NCBI GenBank assembly: GCA_944990035.1
Contig: CALYLX010000015.1
Location: 62,001-126,000, forward strand
DNA length: 64,000 nucleotides
Direction: 5' to 3'
Source of the DNA: Clitopilus passeckerianus
Lineage: Eukaryota > Basidiomycota > Agaricomycetes > Agaricales > Entolomataceae
In this document: positions 26,001-35,946 of the stretch, one piece after another
How the letters are laid out: each line of letters starts with the position of its first letter
Position numbering within the stretch: position 1 is the stretch's first letter
The notes under the pieces: generated by a model
What the model was told of the DNA's origin: nothing
Database searches by the model: none
Seen by the model: the letters and a program-made list of their open reading frames with translations, nothing else
Made by a program: the position numbers and the translations under genes

Positions 26001-26707
26001 CTCAAGAACCCATTTTCCGAGGTGGCGGTCAGATCGTTCCTACCGCACGCCGAGTCTGCTATTCGTCATTCCTTATGGTTAGTAATATTTGCTCTATCTA
26101 CGCCGGAGGAAAATCTCAAAGTGATGGATCGTTTTAGGCGACACCCCGACTGATGGAGCCGGTTTACTACGTTGAAGTTCAAGCACCTTCAGATTGTATA
26201 TCAGCAGTCTACACCGTCCTAGCCCGACGTCGCGGGCATGTGACGCAAGACATGCCCAAGGCAGGCTCCCCGCTTTATACCGTGAAGGCGCTGATACCGG
26301 TCATTGATGCGAACGGATTCGAAACTGACCTGCGGACGGCTACCCAAGGACAAGCATTCTGCCTGCAAATATTTGACCATTGGTCAATCGTGCCTGGTGA
26401 GTGATTGTTCCCACGAATGGCATCCGCTCGTGGGTCGCGTCGCTGACTTGGGACCTGGTTGTGTAGGTGATCCGACGGACACGAGTATCAAGCTGCGACC
26501 ACTCGAACCAGCGTCAGGACAGGCGTTAGCAAGGGACTTGGTTCTCAAGACACGTCGGAGAAAGGGATTAGGTGACCAGATTGCCGTGTCCAAGTATTTG
26601 GACGATGAGTTTGTGGTAAGTTTAGTTCCCCACTGGTTTTTGCAACTTTTAATCATTCTATACAGCTTGCATTGTCTGCCTCTGGCCATGCAGATCTATT
26701 AGGTTAA
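23007..26707 (+). CDS. SNU114: U5 snRNP GTPase Snu114/EFTUD2 homologue
   Basis: Snu114 is an EF-2-like GTPase of the U5 snRNP that controls spliceosome activation through Brr2 and Prp8. The ATG at 23007 starts [20 protein letters not shown], the acidic N-terminal extension specific to this family. G motifs are visible: G1 in [17 protein letters not shown]3 in [14 protein letters not shown], and G4 in [10 protein letters not shown]-2 domains II-V follow, with [80 protein letters not shown] and the family end [23 protein letters not shown], whose last exon is spliced at about 26,616-26,665. About ten introns; every exon joins in frame, so the gene looks intact. The length (about 980 residues) is normal for the family. 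Confidence 0.95.
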
Positions 26708-26782
26708 TTAGCTAGTCGTTTTGTATTACTACTTCGTTTGCAAATCTAAGTTTAGGCGTTGAGAATGTTCGTTCGGCAAGCG

Positions 26783-26788
26783 CACGTG
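26783..26788. promoter_or_regulatory. CACGTG palindrome upstream of calnexin
   Basis: A CACGTG core sits ~140 bp before the calnexin ATG. bZIP and bHLH factors bind such cores and ER-chaperone genes are often induced by the unfolded-protein response, but one hexamer is weak evidence. Confidence 0.25.
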
Positions 26789-26926
26789 ATCGTGATGTCG
26801 TGTTATTCGGGGAAAGGACTATTGCCACGTATGCCTTGAGGCGTATTTATTGAAAGCACCCCGTGTCAATCGAGGATTTCAAGACTCTCCCTCTCTCCTT
26901 AATAATACTGTAAGGTCCTTCGTACA

Positions 26927-28784
26927 ATGCGAAGTGTAGCGCTCTCCGTCTTGGCCATTGCTGCCTCTGGTGCTGTTGCAACCTCTACTGAGGACGCGCC
27001 TAAGCCCAGTTTCACTGTAAGTTGTCTTTACTTTCAACGGAATGAACAATTATTGACTTCAAAATACTATAGCCCACTAAAATCAAGGCACCTTTCGTCG
27101 AACAGTTCACAGAAGACTGGTCTGACAGGTGGACGCCTTCCGAGGCCACCAAGAAGACCCCAGTTGGTAGTGAAACGTTTAGCTACGTTGGCAAATGGGA
27201 GGTCGAAGACCCCTCAATCTCTGTTATTGAGGGCGACCAAGGTCTTGTTGCAAAGACCAAGGCTGCTCACCACGCCATCTCTGCGCCCTTCGCGAAGCCC
27301 ATCTCGTTCGCTGACAAGCCTCTTGTCGTCCAGTACGAGGTGAAGTACCAGAAGGGCGGTAACTGCGGTGGTGGATACCTCAAACTTCTCGAGGACGGTT
27401 TCCAGACCAGTGGCAAGGAATTCGCTGACACCACCCCTTGGGTTGTCATGTTCGGTCCTGACCTTACATGCCCTGGCACTAAGGTAACGACACGTCCTTG
27501 CGTTTTACGAAACGCGTGTATTAACTGCGCACGTTACAGGTTCACTTCATCTTCCGTCACAAGTCCCCCAAGACTGGTGAATTCGAAGAGAAGCATCTCA
27601 GAATCGCACCCCGACCTGCTATTGAGAAGCTCACCAACCTCTACACTCTTGCCGTCTTGTAAGTTTATATTATTCCCCCGAGTTATCGTGATTCTGACCT
27701 ATTACTACAGCCCCAATCAGACATACAACGTTTTCATTAACGGTGACTCTGAAAAGACTGGCTCTCTTCTTGAGGACTTCGAGCCTCCTGTGAACCCGTC
27801 CAAGGAGATTGATGATCCCGAAGACAAGAAGCCTGCCGACTGGGTTGACGAGGAGAAGATCGCTGACCCCGACGCCAAGAAGCCTGATGACTGGGACGAG
27901 GAGGCACCATACGAGATTCTCGATGAGGAGGCCACCAAGCCTGAGGGCTGGCTCGACGATGAACCTCAAACCATCCCCGACCCCGACGCAACCAAGCCCG
28001 AGGAGTGGGATGACGAGGAGGACGGCGACTACGTTCCCCCCACCGTTCCCAACCCCAAGTGCACTGAGGCACCTGGATGCGGTGAATGGAAGCGCCCCAT
28101 GAAGGCCAACCCCGACTACAAGGGCAAATGGTACCCACCCATGATTGACAACCCCGCCTACAAAGGCGTCTGGGCACCCCGCAAGATCCCCAACCCCAAC
28201 TTCTTCGAGGATAACACCCCCGTCAAGACCCTCTCCAAGATTGGCGGTGTCGGTATTGAACTCTGGACCATGACTGAGGACATCCTCTTCGACAACATCT
28301 ACGTTGGTCACTCCCTTGAGGACGCACAGGCACTCGCCGCCGAGTCCTTCGACGTCAAGAAGTCCCTCGAGAAGGCCACCGAGAAAGCCGCCGAGCCTGA
28401 AGATGAGGATGACTCCACTCCTTCCTTCAAGGACGACCCTGTCAGCTTCCTCCGCAACAAGGCCTTCGACTTCATTGAGGCTGCTAAGGAAGACCCCGTT
28501 GAGGCCTTCAAGTCTCAACCTGAGACTGGTGCTGCCCTTGCTGCTGCTCTCTTCACTCTCCTCGGTATGCTCGGCTCCCTCCTAGGTCTCGTTGGTTCTG
28601 CCCAGAAGCCCGTTGTCACTACTGTAAGTTGCTTTTACCTTTATACTTCTTCCATGATACTCATGTATTTCCCCAGTCCACCAAGAAGACCGAGACCAAG
28701 GCTGCAGCACCCGTTGCACCTGCCGGCGACAGCGAGAAGAAGAAGGACGAGAACGGTGGTGCCAAGAAGCGTGTCGGCAAGTAA
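26927..28784 (+). CDS. CNE1: Calnexin, ER membrane lectin chaperone
   Basis: Calnexin binds monoglucosylated N-glycans on folding glycoproteins in the ER. There is a signal peptide [20 protein letters not shown], then the lectin domain: [40 protein letters not shown] (with CG of the conserved disulphide and the KLL motif), and [20 protein letters not shown]. The P-domain has four type-1 repeats (such as [64 protein letters not shown]) and type-2 repeats ([40 protein letters not shown]). A C-terminal helix [16 protein letters not shown] is the membrane anchor, and the lysine-rich cytosolic tail ends KKRVGK. Introns lie at about 27,016-27,072, 27,483-27,539, 27,660-27,711 and 28,624-28,677. Intact. 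Confidence 0.96.
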
Positions 28785-29261
28785 ATTATTCACACCTATG
28801 GACTTGCAGTGTGCACGCTTCTTTGGGAGAGGGAGTCTTGTGTTACACAACCATATCTAATCACCCTTGCGGCGATCTCATTACCCTCTCAAAATATTCT
28901 TCCACGCGTTCTGAATTGGTTGCTTTGACTGAATGTTGCCTTTCTTTTTTTGCATGTTATCCAACTTTCTTTGCATTGCTGCAGTTTTGATCACTTTCGA
29001 TGGAGGGTATAGGTAGTTAGCTAGGGTTGTAAAAGACAGAATACTATATCTGTTTAAAGCTACTTGTTCGTTCAATTTTGAAAGCTGCCCACAGACGTGG
29101 CATGACTAGCGCCCGCAAGCGCTTGCCTTCGTGAATCGTCAGAGTGCTTAGTCATTGGGTGTGACTTAACTCTTGCATTTATTTTTTTGTTTTTTATTTT
29201 TTTATTTTCTATGCTGCTTAGATTTCGACAATTCTTGTCACTCTCATCGCCGTTCCGCACG
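28785..29261. other. Intergenic region with T-rich tract
   Basis: Calnexin 3' flank and DUS2 promoter. A strong T-run (about 29,180-29,208) precedes the DUS2 start. No additional gene seen. Confidence 0.6.
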
Positions 29262-30815
29262 ATGTCCAGACGCCCTCACTCAACATCGCCAGCACTACGA
29301 CCCACCAAGCGTACAAAAGTCGAGCATTTGACGAAGGAAGATTTCAAAAATGGCATATTCCTAGCCCCAATGGTTCGTTCTGGTGCTCGTATGTAGGCTA
29401 CAATCCGAATTCCTGGTGGATGGTATGCTGATTATGCTCTTGTAGTCCCAACTAGGTTGATGGCGTTGAAGCACGGTGCTACGATGGTCTGGGGTCCAGA
29501 AATTGTAGATAAAGCAATATTGCATGGTGAAAGGGAGGTAGATCGTGAGTCATTCAGCATACATCTCCTTTGCATTACATTGGGATTGACATTTCTCCCT
29601 AAGCTGTCACTGGCGTCGTCTCGTATAATGGGAAGACCAGGGCAATCTGGACGACCCATCCAATCGAAAAGCCATATCTCATATACCAAATTGGCTCATC
29701 CGATCCCGACCTTGCAGTCCAAGCTGCGAAAACTATTATGAACGATGTCTCTGGGGTCGAGCTGAACTGTGGATGTCCAAAGCCTTTCTCCACACATGCA
29801 GGCATGGGTGCTGCACTTCTGACCAACCCCGATGTCCTTTGCTCGATCCTAACTGCTCTACGAGAAGCCATGCCTCCTGAAATTACCGTCACGGCCAAGA
29901 TCAGGCTCCTTCCTTCGCAAGAGGACACCCTCAAACTCGTGGAGCGCATTGTCAATACAGGCATCAGTGCTCTAACGGTGCATTGCAGGACAAGGAACAT
30001 GAGGGAGAAGGATAAGGCTGTTATCGAGAGGCTGAGGGAAATTGTAGACTTCGTCGAGAAGATGGGCAAGGGTATTGCTGTTATTGAGAATGGTGATTGC
30101 TTGGGTTGGCAGGATGCAAAGAGAGTACGAGCTGTTACAGGTATGCAGTTTCGTCTATGGCCCTTCAGCACATCCTGACACAGACTATTCCGAAGGGGCT
30201 TCCTCAGTCATGATTGCCAGAGGGGCAGAGTCAAACCCGTCTTGCTTCTCGGAGACACCACTAGTAGACGTGGAGAAGACATTTGTTCCTTCATATCTAC
30301 GCCTTGTATGTACCCATTTTTCTCACCACGCAAACCATACTAATTCTGACCAACAGGCAAGATATCTCGATAATCACTGGTCGCTAACCAAGTTCTGTGT
30401 GACACAGTTCAAGGGTGAACACAAGGAAACGAAACGACAAGAAGCAATCGAAATTAAGCAAAAGATTGTCTCTTCCAAGGATTTTGAAACCTTGACAGAT
30501 CTTGTTGGCGAATGGACAGGCAAAGAAGAGTTCGATGCAATTGTCAAAGCAATCGAGGACCGTCCACCCAGGGAGCATCGGATGATCTTGTCAGAGGCTG
30601 AAGTTACCTCTGCTCAGCGCTCTCTCCGGTCTATGGAGCCAGTGGCGACCCCTACAGGCACTCAGAATCCAGAACCACCGACGTCTGGGGCTCCATTTTT
30701 CCCGAACCCTGCACGTATGGTTATCCCAGCTCTGGTATCTGGAGAAGACCCCCAGACCCCAACACCAACACCGCCTGCCCAAGTAGACCCATTGGGGGTA
30801 TTCCCATCAGGTTGA
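29262..30815 (+). CDS. DUS2: tRNA-dihydrouridine synthase 2 homologue
   Basis: Dus2 is an FMN enzyme that reduces uridine 20 in the D-loop of tRNAs. The ATG at 29262 reads MSRRPHSTSPALRPTKRTKV, then FKNGIFLAPMVRSGALPTRL and HGATMVWGPEIVDKAI. The catalytic Cys is in GVELNCGCPKPFSTHAGMGA. FMN-phosphate-binding and TIM-barrel strands follow: ITVTAKIRLLPSQEDTLKLV, ALTVHCRTRNMREKDKAVIE, AVIENGDCLGWQDAKRV and VMIARGAESNPSCF. The C-terminal helical domain (ARYLDNHWSLTKFCVTQFKG) and a Pro/Thr-rich tail end at 30815. An upstream in-frame ATG at 29211 would add a short Arg/Phe-rich N-terminal extension (see findings). The dsRBD found in animal Dus2 is absent, as is usual in fungi. Confidence 0.93.
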
Positions 30816-30902
30816 CATTATTCTTGTATTTTTGGACACATTTGTATTCTATACACAATTAATATACACTCCCGGTTTCTAAGAGATAATGAGCGTCTCT
30901 GA
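30816..30902. other. 87-bp convergent spacer
   Basis: The stop codons of DUS2 (+) and MCCA (-) are only 87 bp apart, so the 3' UTRs probably overlap. Confidence 0.6.
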
Positions 30903-33873
30903 TTACTCCTCAGTCTCAATATCAACCAACTCCCGCCCTTCCTCGACCATCTCACCCTTCTTGCACCCAACAGACTTCACAACACCGCTGACGTTTGCTC
31001 TGAGCACAGTCTCCGTCTTCATACTCTCCAGCACAACCACAGCTTGACCTTCCTCAACTTTATCCCCAACTTGAACTTTGACCTCCACAATCAAGCTGGG
31101 CATAGGCGCCTTCAACGCTCCCTTAGCCGCACTGAGGACATCTCCGCCAAGGGAGAGTAGCCATTTAGCTGAAGGGAGGACGAGAGTCGTCTTCTGTCCG
31201 TTTGCGAAGACATGTAGACGCTCCATAGTGCTAGGAGAGGAGGATGCGGGAACATTTGGTGGAGGGGGTTGGGACACAATTGTAGTCCTCAGCGACTCTG
31301 CGTTGAGTGTGGCGGACAGAGAGGTGGGTGAAGTCAGCTGGGCAGGAACTGAACCGAAGGTAGTCGTGCCAGATGCGGTCTTCACAGTGATGTCGAAGTA
31401 TCCGGGTCTAGTGGACACCAAATGGACAGTTGCTGGGTGTGTTTCCTCCGAAGCGGAGTCGGCTTGGAACGACACAACCCGCTCGTACTTGTCCCCACCA
31501 AACCGGCGTGAGGGGAGAGATACCCATGGAGACGGTGTTGGGCTTGATACGATTGGATGTTCGCGCAGAGCAACGAACAGAGCAGCTTGAGCGAGGACTT
31601 CTGCTTTAGGTTCTGCGACTGGCGGGAAGAGTTCATCGAAATGTTTCTAGACAAAGTCAACATCAGTCTACCGAGCACATATCGACAAATATCAAAACTT
31701 ACGGGGATGAATCCAGTCTCGAGCTCAGCCCCAATGAACGACTCGTTCCCGGCCAAGGTCCTCAGGAACTCCACATTTGTCGAGACACCCACTACATGAT
31801 ACTCATCCAAGGCTTTCCTCAACATCCTCAGAGCCTCCGTCCTATCCTTTCCGTGCACGACAACTTTGGCAATCATCGGGTCATAGAATACGCCAATCTG
31901 CGCACCCTGGGTAAACCCTTGCTCGATTCTGAGTGAGGGGGCTATTCTCATTGAATCTTGCGTTTCGAGAGACGGCACCAGTTCAGATTCAGAGGCGTCC
32001 TTCTCGACTGGGATATATTCCGGGGCGAAAGTATGCGTTGGGGGAGGTGTAGAGAGGTAGAGTAGCCGGCCGGAGTCGGGGAGGAAGTTGTTGCGCGGAT
32101 TCTCTGCATATATGCGGGCTTCGAAGGCGTGCCCAACAAGAGGGATCGAGGCCTGGGTCATTGGAAGAGGATTGCCAGCAGCAACTTCGAGTTGCCATTC
32201 GACCAGGTCCAGGCCTGTGACCATCTCTGTTACGGGATGTTCGACTTGCAGGCGAGTATTCCTAGAGATTACATGAGTTCGTGATTCTTCACTGGAAAAT
32301 GGAGTATATGCTTACATTTCCATGAAGTAGAATTTTGAGGTGTCGTTATCAAAGATAAACTCGACCGTTCCTGCACCAACGTAGTTAACGGCTTTGGCTG
32401 CAGCGATGGCTTTTGCACTAAGGTCTGCGCGAAGCTCGGGCGAAAGTCCAGGAGCAGGTGCCTAAGAGATTATTGTTTAGCAGTGGAACAAACGTCAAAT
32501 TCCCTTATAGTGCCACCAACCTCTTCAATAATTTTCTGATTTCTTCTCTGAACTGAGCAATCTCTTTCCCAACAACTGACAGCAGTGCCATGCGTATCAG
32601 CGAAGACCTGCACTTCAACATGCCTTGGCCGCTCGATATACTTCTCAATCAACACCGTATCATTTCCGAAGGCTTTCTTCGATTCGCGTTGGGCCGACGA
32701 TAGTGCTTCCTGGAAGGCCTTTTCGGTCGGTTCTGAGACAATACGCATGCCTTTGCCACCTCCTCCGTGAATAGCTTTGATAAGAACGGGGAAGCCTATG
32801 TGCATGATTAGTTGGCGGATAGATACTGTTTTCAGAACATTAACGTGCCTATCTGCTGAGCTTGTTCGTAAAGGAAAGCTGGGTCTTGGTTATTTCCATG
32901 ATAGCCTGGCACGCAAGGCACACCGGCACTGGACATGATATTCTTCGATTCACTATAAATATAATCATTTGTTGCGATTCGAACACATAAGCTTGAGTGA
33001 TCCATACCTCTTGGAACCCATGCTGACGATGGCACTAGCTGGGGGGCCAATAAAGACAAGGCCTTCCTTGGCCAGTCTTTCCGAGAACTCAGCATTCTCG
33101 CTCAGGAAGCCATACCCCGGGTGAACCGCCTGTTGGATCTGGTCAGTCTCGACATTCAAACAAGAGAACGAGAGGGATACAGACCTGAGCACCACTTCTA
33201 TGGCATACTTCAATGATTTTATCCATTCGAAGCTATATTGAGCGCCATATTAGAAGCAAGACCTATGAGCCACAATGAAGTACTTGCATAGCTCTCCGAG
33301 GACGCCGCAGGTCCGATGCAATAGGCCTCATCCGCCTATAAGCGAAATTCTGTGAGCATGCCATACTACGCAGTAGAGAAGAGTATCGTACCTCCTTTAC
33401 GTGCAAAGAGTCTCGATCTACCTCGCTGTAGACTGCAACTGTCTTGATACCCAGTTTCCTAGCTGTCCGGATAACTCGGCAGGCTATTTCCCCTCTACAA
33501 ACCAGCAAGTTAGCTCATCTGCTCCTTCTTCCCCAACCACATCGCTGACCTGTTTGCGATGAGGATCTTGTTAAAGTGAGGTTTGCGGGTATCCCGAGAA
33601 CTTCCTGCCCAGACGTCATTGCTGAACTCCGAAGGATAGCTTGTATGTTGACCTACCAGCTTCCGTTGCGTACGTCTTCACACCCAACTTTTTGGGTGCC
33701 ACGAAGACTTTTGGCAGCATACTTGGTCTGGTATGAATCCTCCTAGATGTCTTCACTGAAGCCAAAGCCCCAGGTCGCGTCGACTTTGCTCGGACTGCAT
33801 TCCCTGGCGCAATGCTCAGCCTGGAGAGAGCATTTGGTAGGTGCTTCGACGCATTGCGGTTCGTTGGTATCAT
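30903..33873 (-). CDS. MCCA: Methylcrotonyl-CoA carboxylase alpha (biotin) subunit, mitochondrial
   Basis: This subunit carboxylates its own biotin and feeds the beta subunit, which converts 3-methylcrotonyl-CoA to 3-methylglutaconyl-CoA in leucine breakdown. The N terminus from 33873 is Arg/Ser/Ala-rich without acids ([20 protein letters not shown]), as expected of a matrix targeting sequence. The biotin carboxylase domain follows: [39 protein letters not shown], the ATP-grasp loop [33 protein letters not shown] and [20 protein letters not shown]. The biotinyl domain is at the C terminus, with [17 protein letters not shown] and the biotin lysine in [16 protein letters not shown], a form common to fungal MCC alpha. 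Seven or more introns; intact. The partner beta-subunit gene is not in the window. Pyruvate and acetyl-CoA carboxylases are excluded by length. Confidence 0.93.
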
Positions 33874-34150
33874 CCTGGACTTTCCGGCGTCTCTAGAAGT
33901 TCGTGGTAACTGGTAGAAAAGATAAGGACGGAGTGAATTTGAGAACTTGACCGAGGGCTGGGTATGCTCCGTCGCCTACAACGAGATCCATTCAGACCGT
34001 AAGCGAGGCGTGATGTGGGGTGTGAACGCACGTGATACACCAGACGCGTCAAAACGCGTCGGAGGCAACCTTGGGAGAGAAAAATGTTTGGAGCTACTAG
34101 AGCTTTTGTTGATATAACGATTTATTTACTACACATATATACGAAGCTTC

Positions 34151-35390
34151 TCATGCGGAGACCTTGACCACAACCTTTTCTCCGCTGATCTTGTTGTTCC
34201 TGAGCAGATCCAACCCAATCTCAACACGATCTTTGAAAGAGCCCTGATCCAACAGCCTAACACGATTGGGTGTAATAATCCCTTGCTCCAGCAGAGAAGG
34301 CAAGACCTTAGGCATGAGATTTTGGAGCTTCTCATTCTGGAAGTAGAGTAAATCAGCATTTGTTCAACCCCGTGAAAGTAAATGAACATACCGCAAGATA
34401 AGTGAATGTCTTGACAAGAGCCACCTTCGTGCCCTTGGGGTAAGGAGAGTCTTTCTCATCGAGTTCCATGGTAAACTTGCTGGCATCCTCGACCGTGAGG
34501 GCCGTTCCCTTCTTCATAGGCATCAAAAGAGCGACCGTTCCTTCGGGAGAAATGACATCCGCGACATTCTTCATGGTCTCAACAGTCGCAATGTTGTCGA
34601 GTGCCAAGAATACCTTTCCATCCCCTCCAATTGCAGTGGCAATATCTTGAGCGAGAGTCGAGCTCCTATAATCGAACAAATCCGTAGCGCCCAAGGAGCG
34701 CAGGAAATCGTGGTGTTTGGCAGATGCCGTAGCGAAAATACGCTTGTAGCCTGCAGCATGGAGAAGCTGAATAGCATACTGCCCTACAGTCGACCCTGCA
34801 CCGTAAATGAGGATAGGCTTGTCGGCGAGAGCAGGTGCTGATTTGACGGGGAAGGAATCGGGGATGGGGAGGGAGAGCTCGCTGAAGAAAGTATAGAATG
34901 CAGTGACAAAGTTGTCTGGCACGGTTGCAGCTGCGTCAAGAGAGATGTTGTCGGGGATCTGTTCCTTTGATCAGCAATATTCACAGAGCAACGATATCAA
35001 ACTAACCTTGGCAACAACAGAGCGAGGTTGTAAAGTATACTCTTGCATACCTTTGAGGTCTGAGCTCATGAACGTGAATGCAGTGACCTATAAGCGTTGT
35101 TAGTATTAGTGCTGAGCCTATGGCCCAGGACGACAACGTACCCTGTCTCCAACGTTAAGATCGTTCACACCACTTCCAACTTTTGTCACAGTGCCAGAAG
35201 CATTGAAGCCAAGGATGGTCGGCCAATTCTGAACGTAATACCCAAGGTCGGAGGTGTACGTGTCAAATGCGATCATCGACGAGTATTCCACCTTGATGAG
35301 GACCTGCCCGTCGCCTGGCGTCGGGGTGGGCACTTGGATGGCCTCAACTTGGCCTATTTTGGCTGCCGCGATAGCTGTATGGGTTGCCAT
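34151..35390 (-). CDS. Zinc-independent medium-chain dehydrogenase/reductase (enoyl reductase or quinone oxidoreductase-like)
   Basis: The start at 35388-35390 reads MATHTAIAAAKIGQVEAIQV. The GroES-like fold follows (PTPTPGDGQVLIKVEYSSM, ILGFNASGTVTKVGSGVNDL, VGDRV), then after introns AFTFMSSDLKGMQEYTLQPR and PDNFVTAFYTFFSELSLPI. The nucleotide-binding Rossmann motif is ILIYGAGSTVGQYAIQLL. The structural and catalytic zinc ligands of true alcohol dehydrogenases are missing, so this is the zinc-free group that includes fungal ToxD-like and quinone-oxidoreductase-like enzymes, usually NADPH-dependent. The C-terminal exon NEKLQNLMPKVLPSLLEQGI ends KVVVKVSA at 34151-34153. Substrate unknown. Likely cytosolic and intact. 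Confidence 0.85.
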
Positions 35391-35946
35391 TGGTCTGTTC
35401 AATGAGACAATTGGTGGTTGAACGTTAGCGGCTTGCCATGGCCGACAAAAGCCCCTTTATATATCGTTTGGAGACAATGCAGAGGTCTAGAAGGGACTTT
35501 CCCAAGATATTTGTCAGGTGAACATGAGAGTGAGTAAGAGTTGTGGTAGATGGTGGCGCGCTGAGTGAGCGCCTTTGTTGGACTGCTGATTGCTGACCTA
35601 GATGCGTAACACTCGAACGCGGGACCAAAATGGAAGACCACAGCATCCTTTCCCTCAAAACCCGGGGTTATAGCATCGAACTGTGCAAGATCCAAATTGA
35701 TGAGCAGAGGGGTAGTGGCGAGGAGCGGCTAGCATGGGACATCCTTGGACAAGAGGCACCGTGCTCTGACTGGGTGAGAACACACAAAGAACCATTCAAA
35801 AATCAAGAAAATCATCTATTATGTATTGGTAGATCCTCGTAATCGTGGAGGCATTATTCTAAAAAGTTCTATGAAACGTCGTTATATGCTCTACGTATGG
35901 TATAGGTTGGTGTGTGTAAACCCAAAGTAAGAGAAATCCAGGCCCC
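35391..35946. other. Intergenic region
   Basis: Promoter side of the reductase and 3' flank of the second ABC gene. No coding signal with a recognisable domain. Confidence 0.5.

Noticed and set aside
27670..28518. 282-codon open frame antisense to calnexin
   Set aside because: It mirrors the biased codons of the acidic P-domain repeats; the protein lacks family features, while the sense frame matches calnexin from end to end.
27340..28860. Uninterrupted 506-codon frame presented as one exon
   Set aside because: It runs through three short introns; the spliced model restores the expected calnexin sequence and stops at 28,784.
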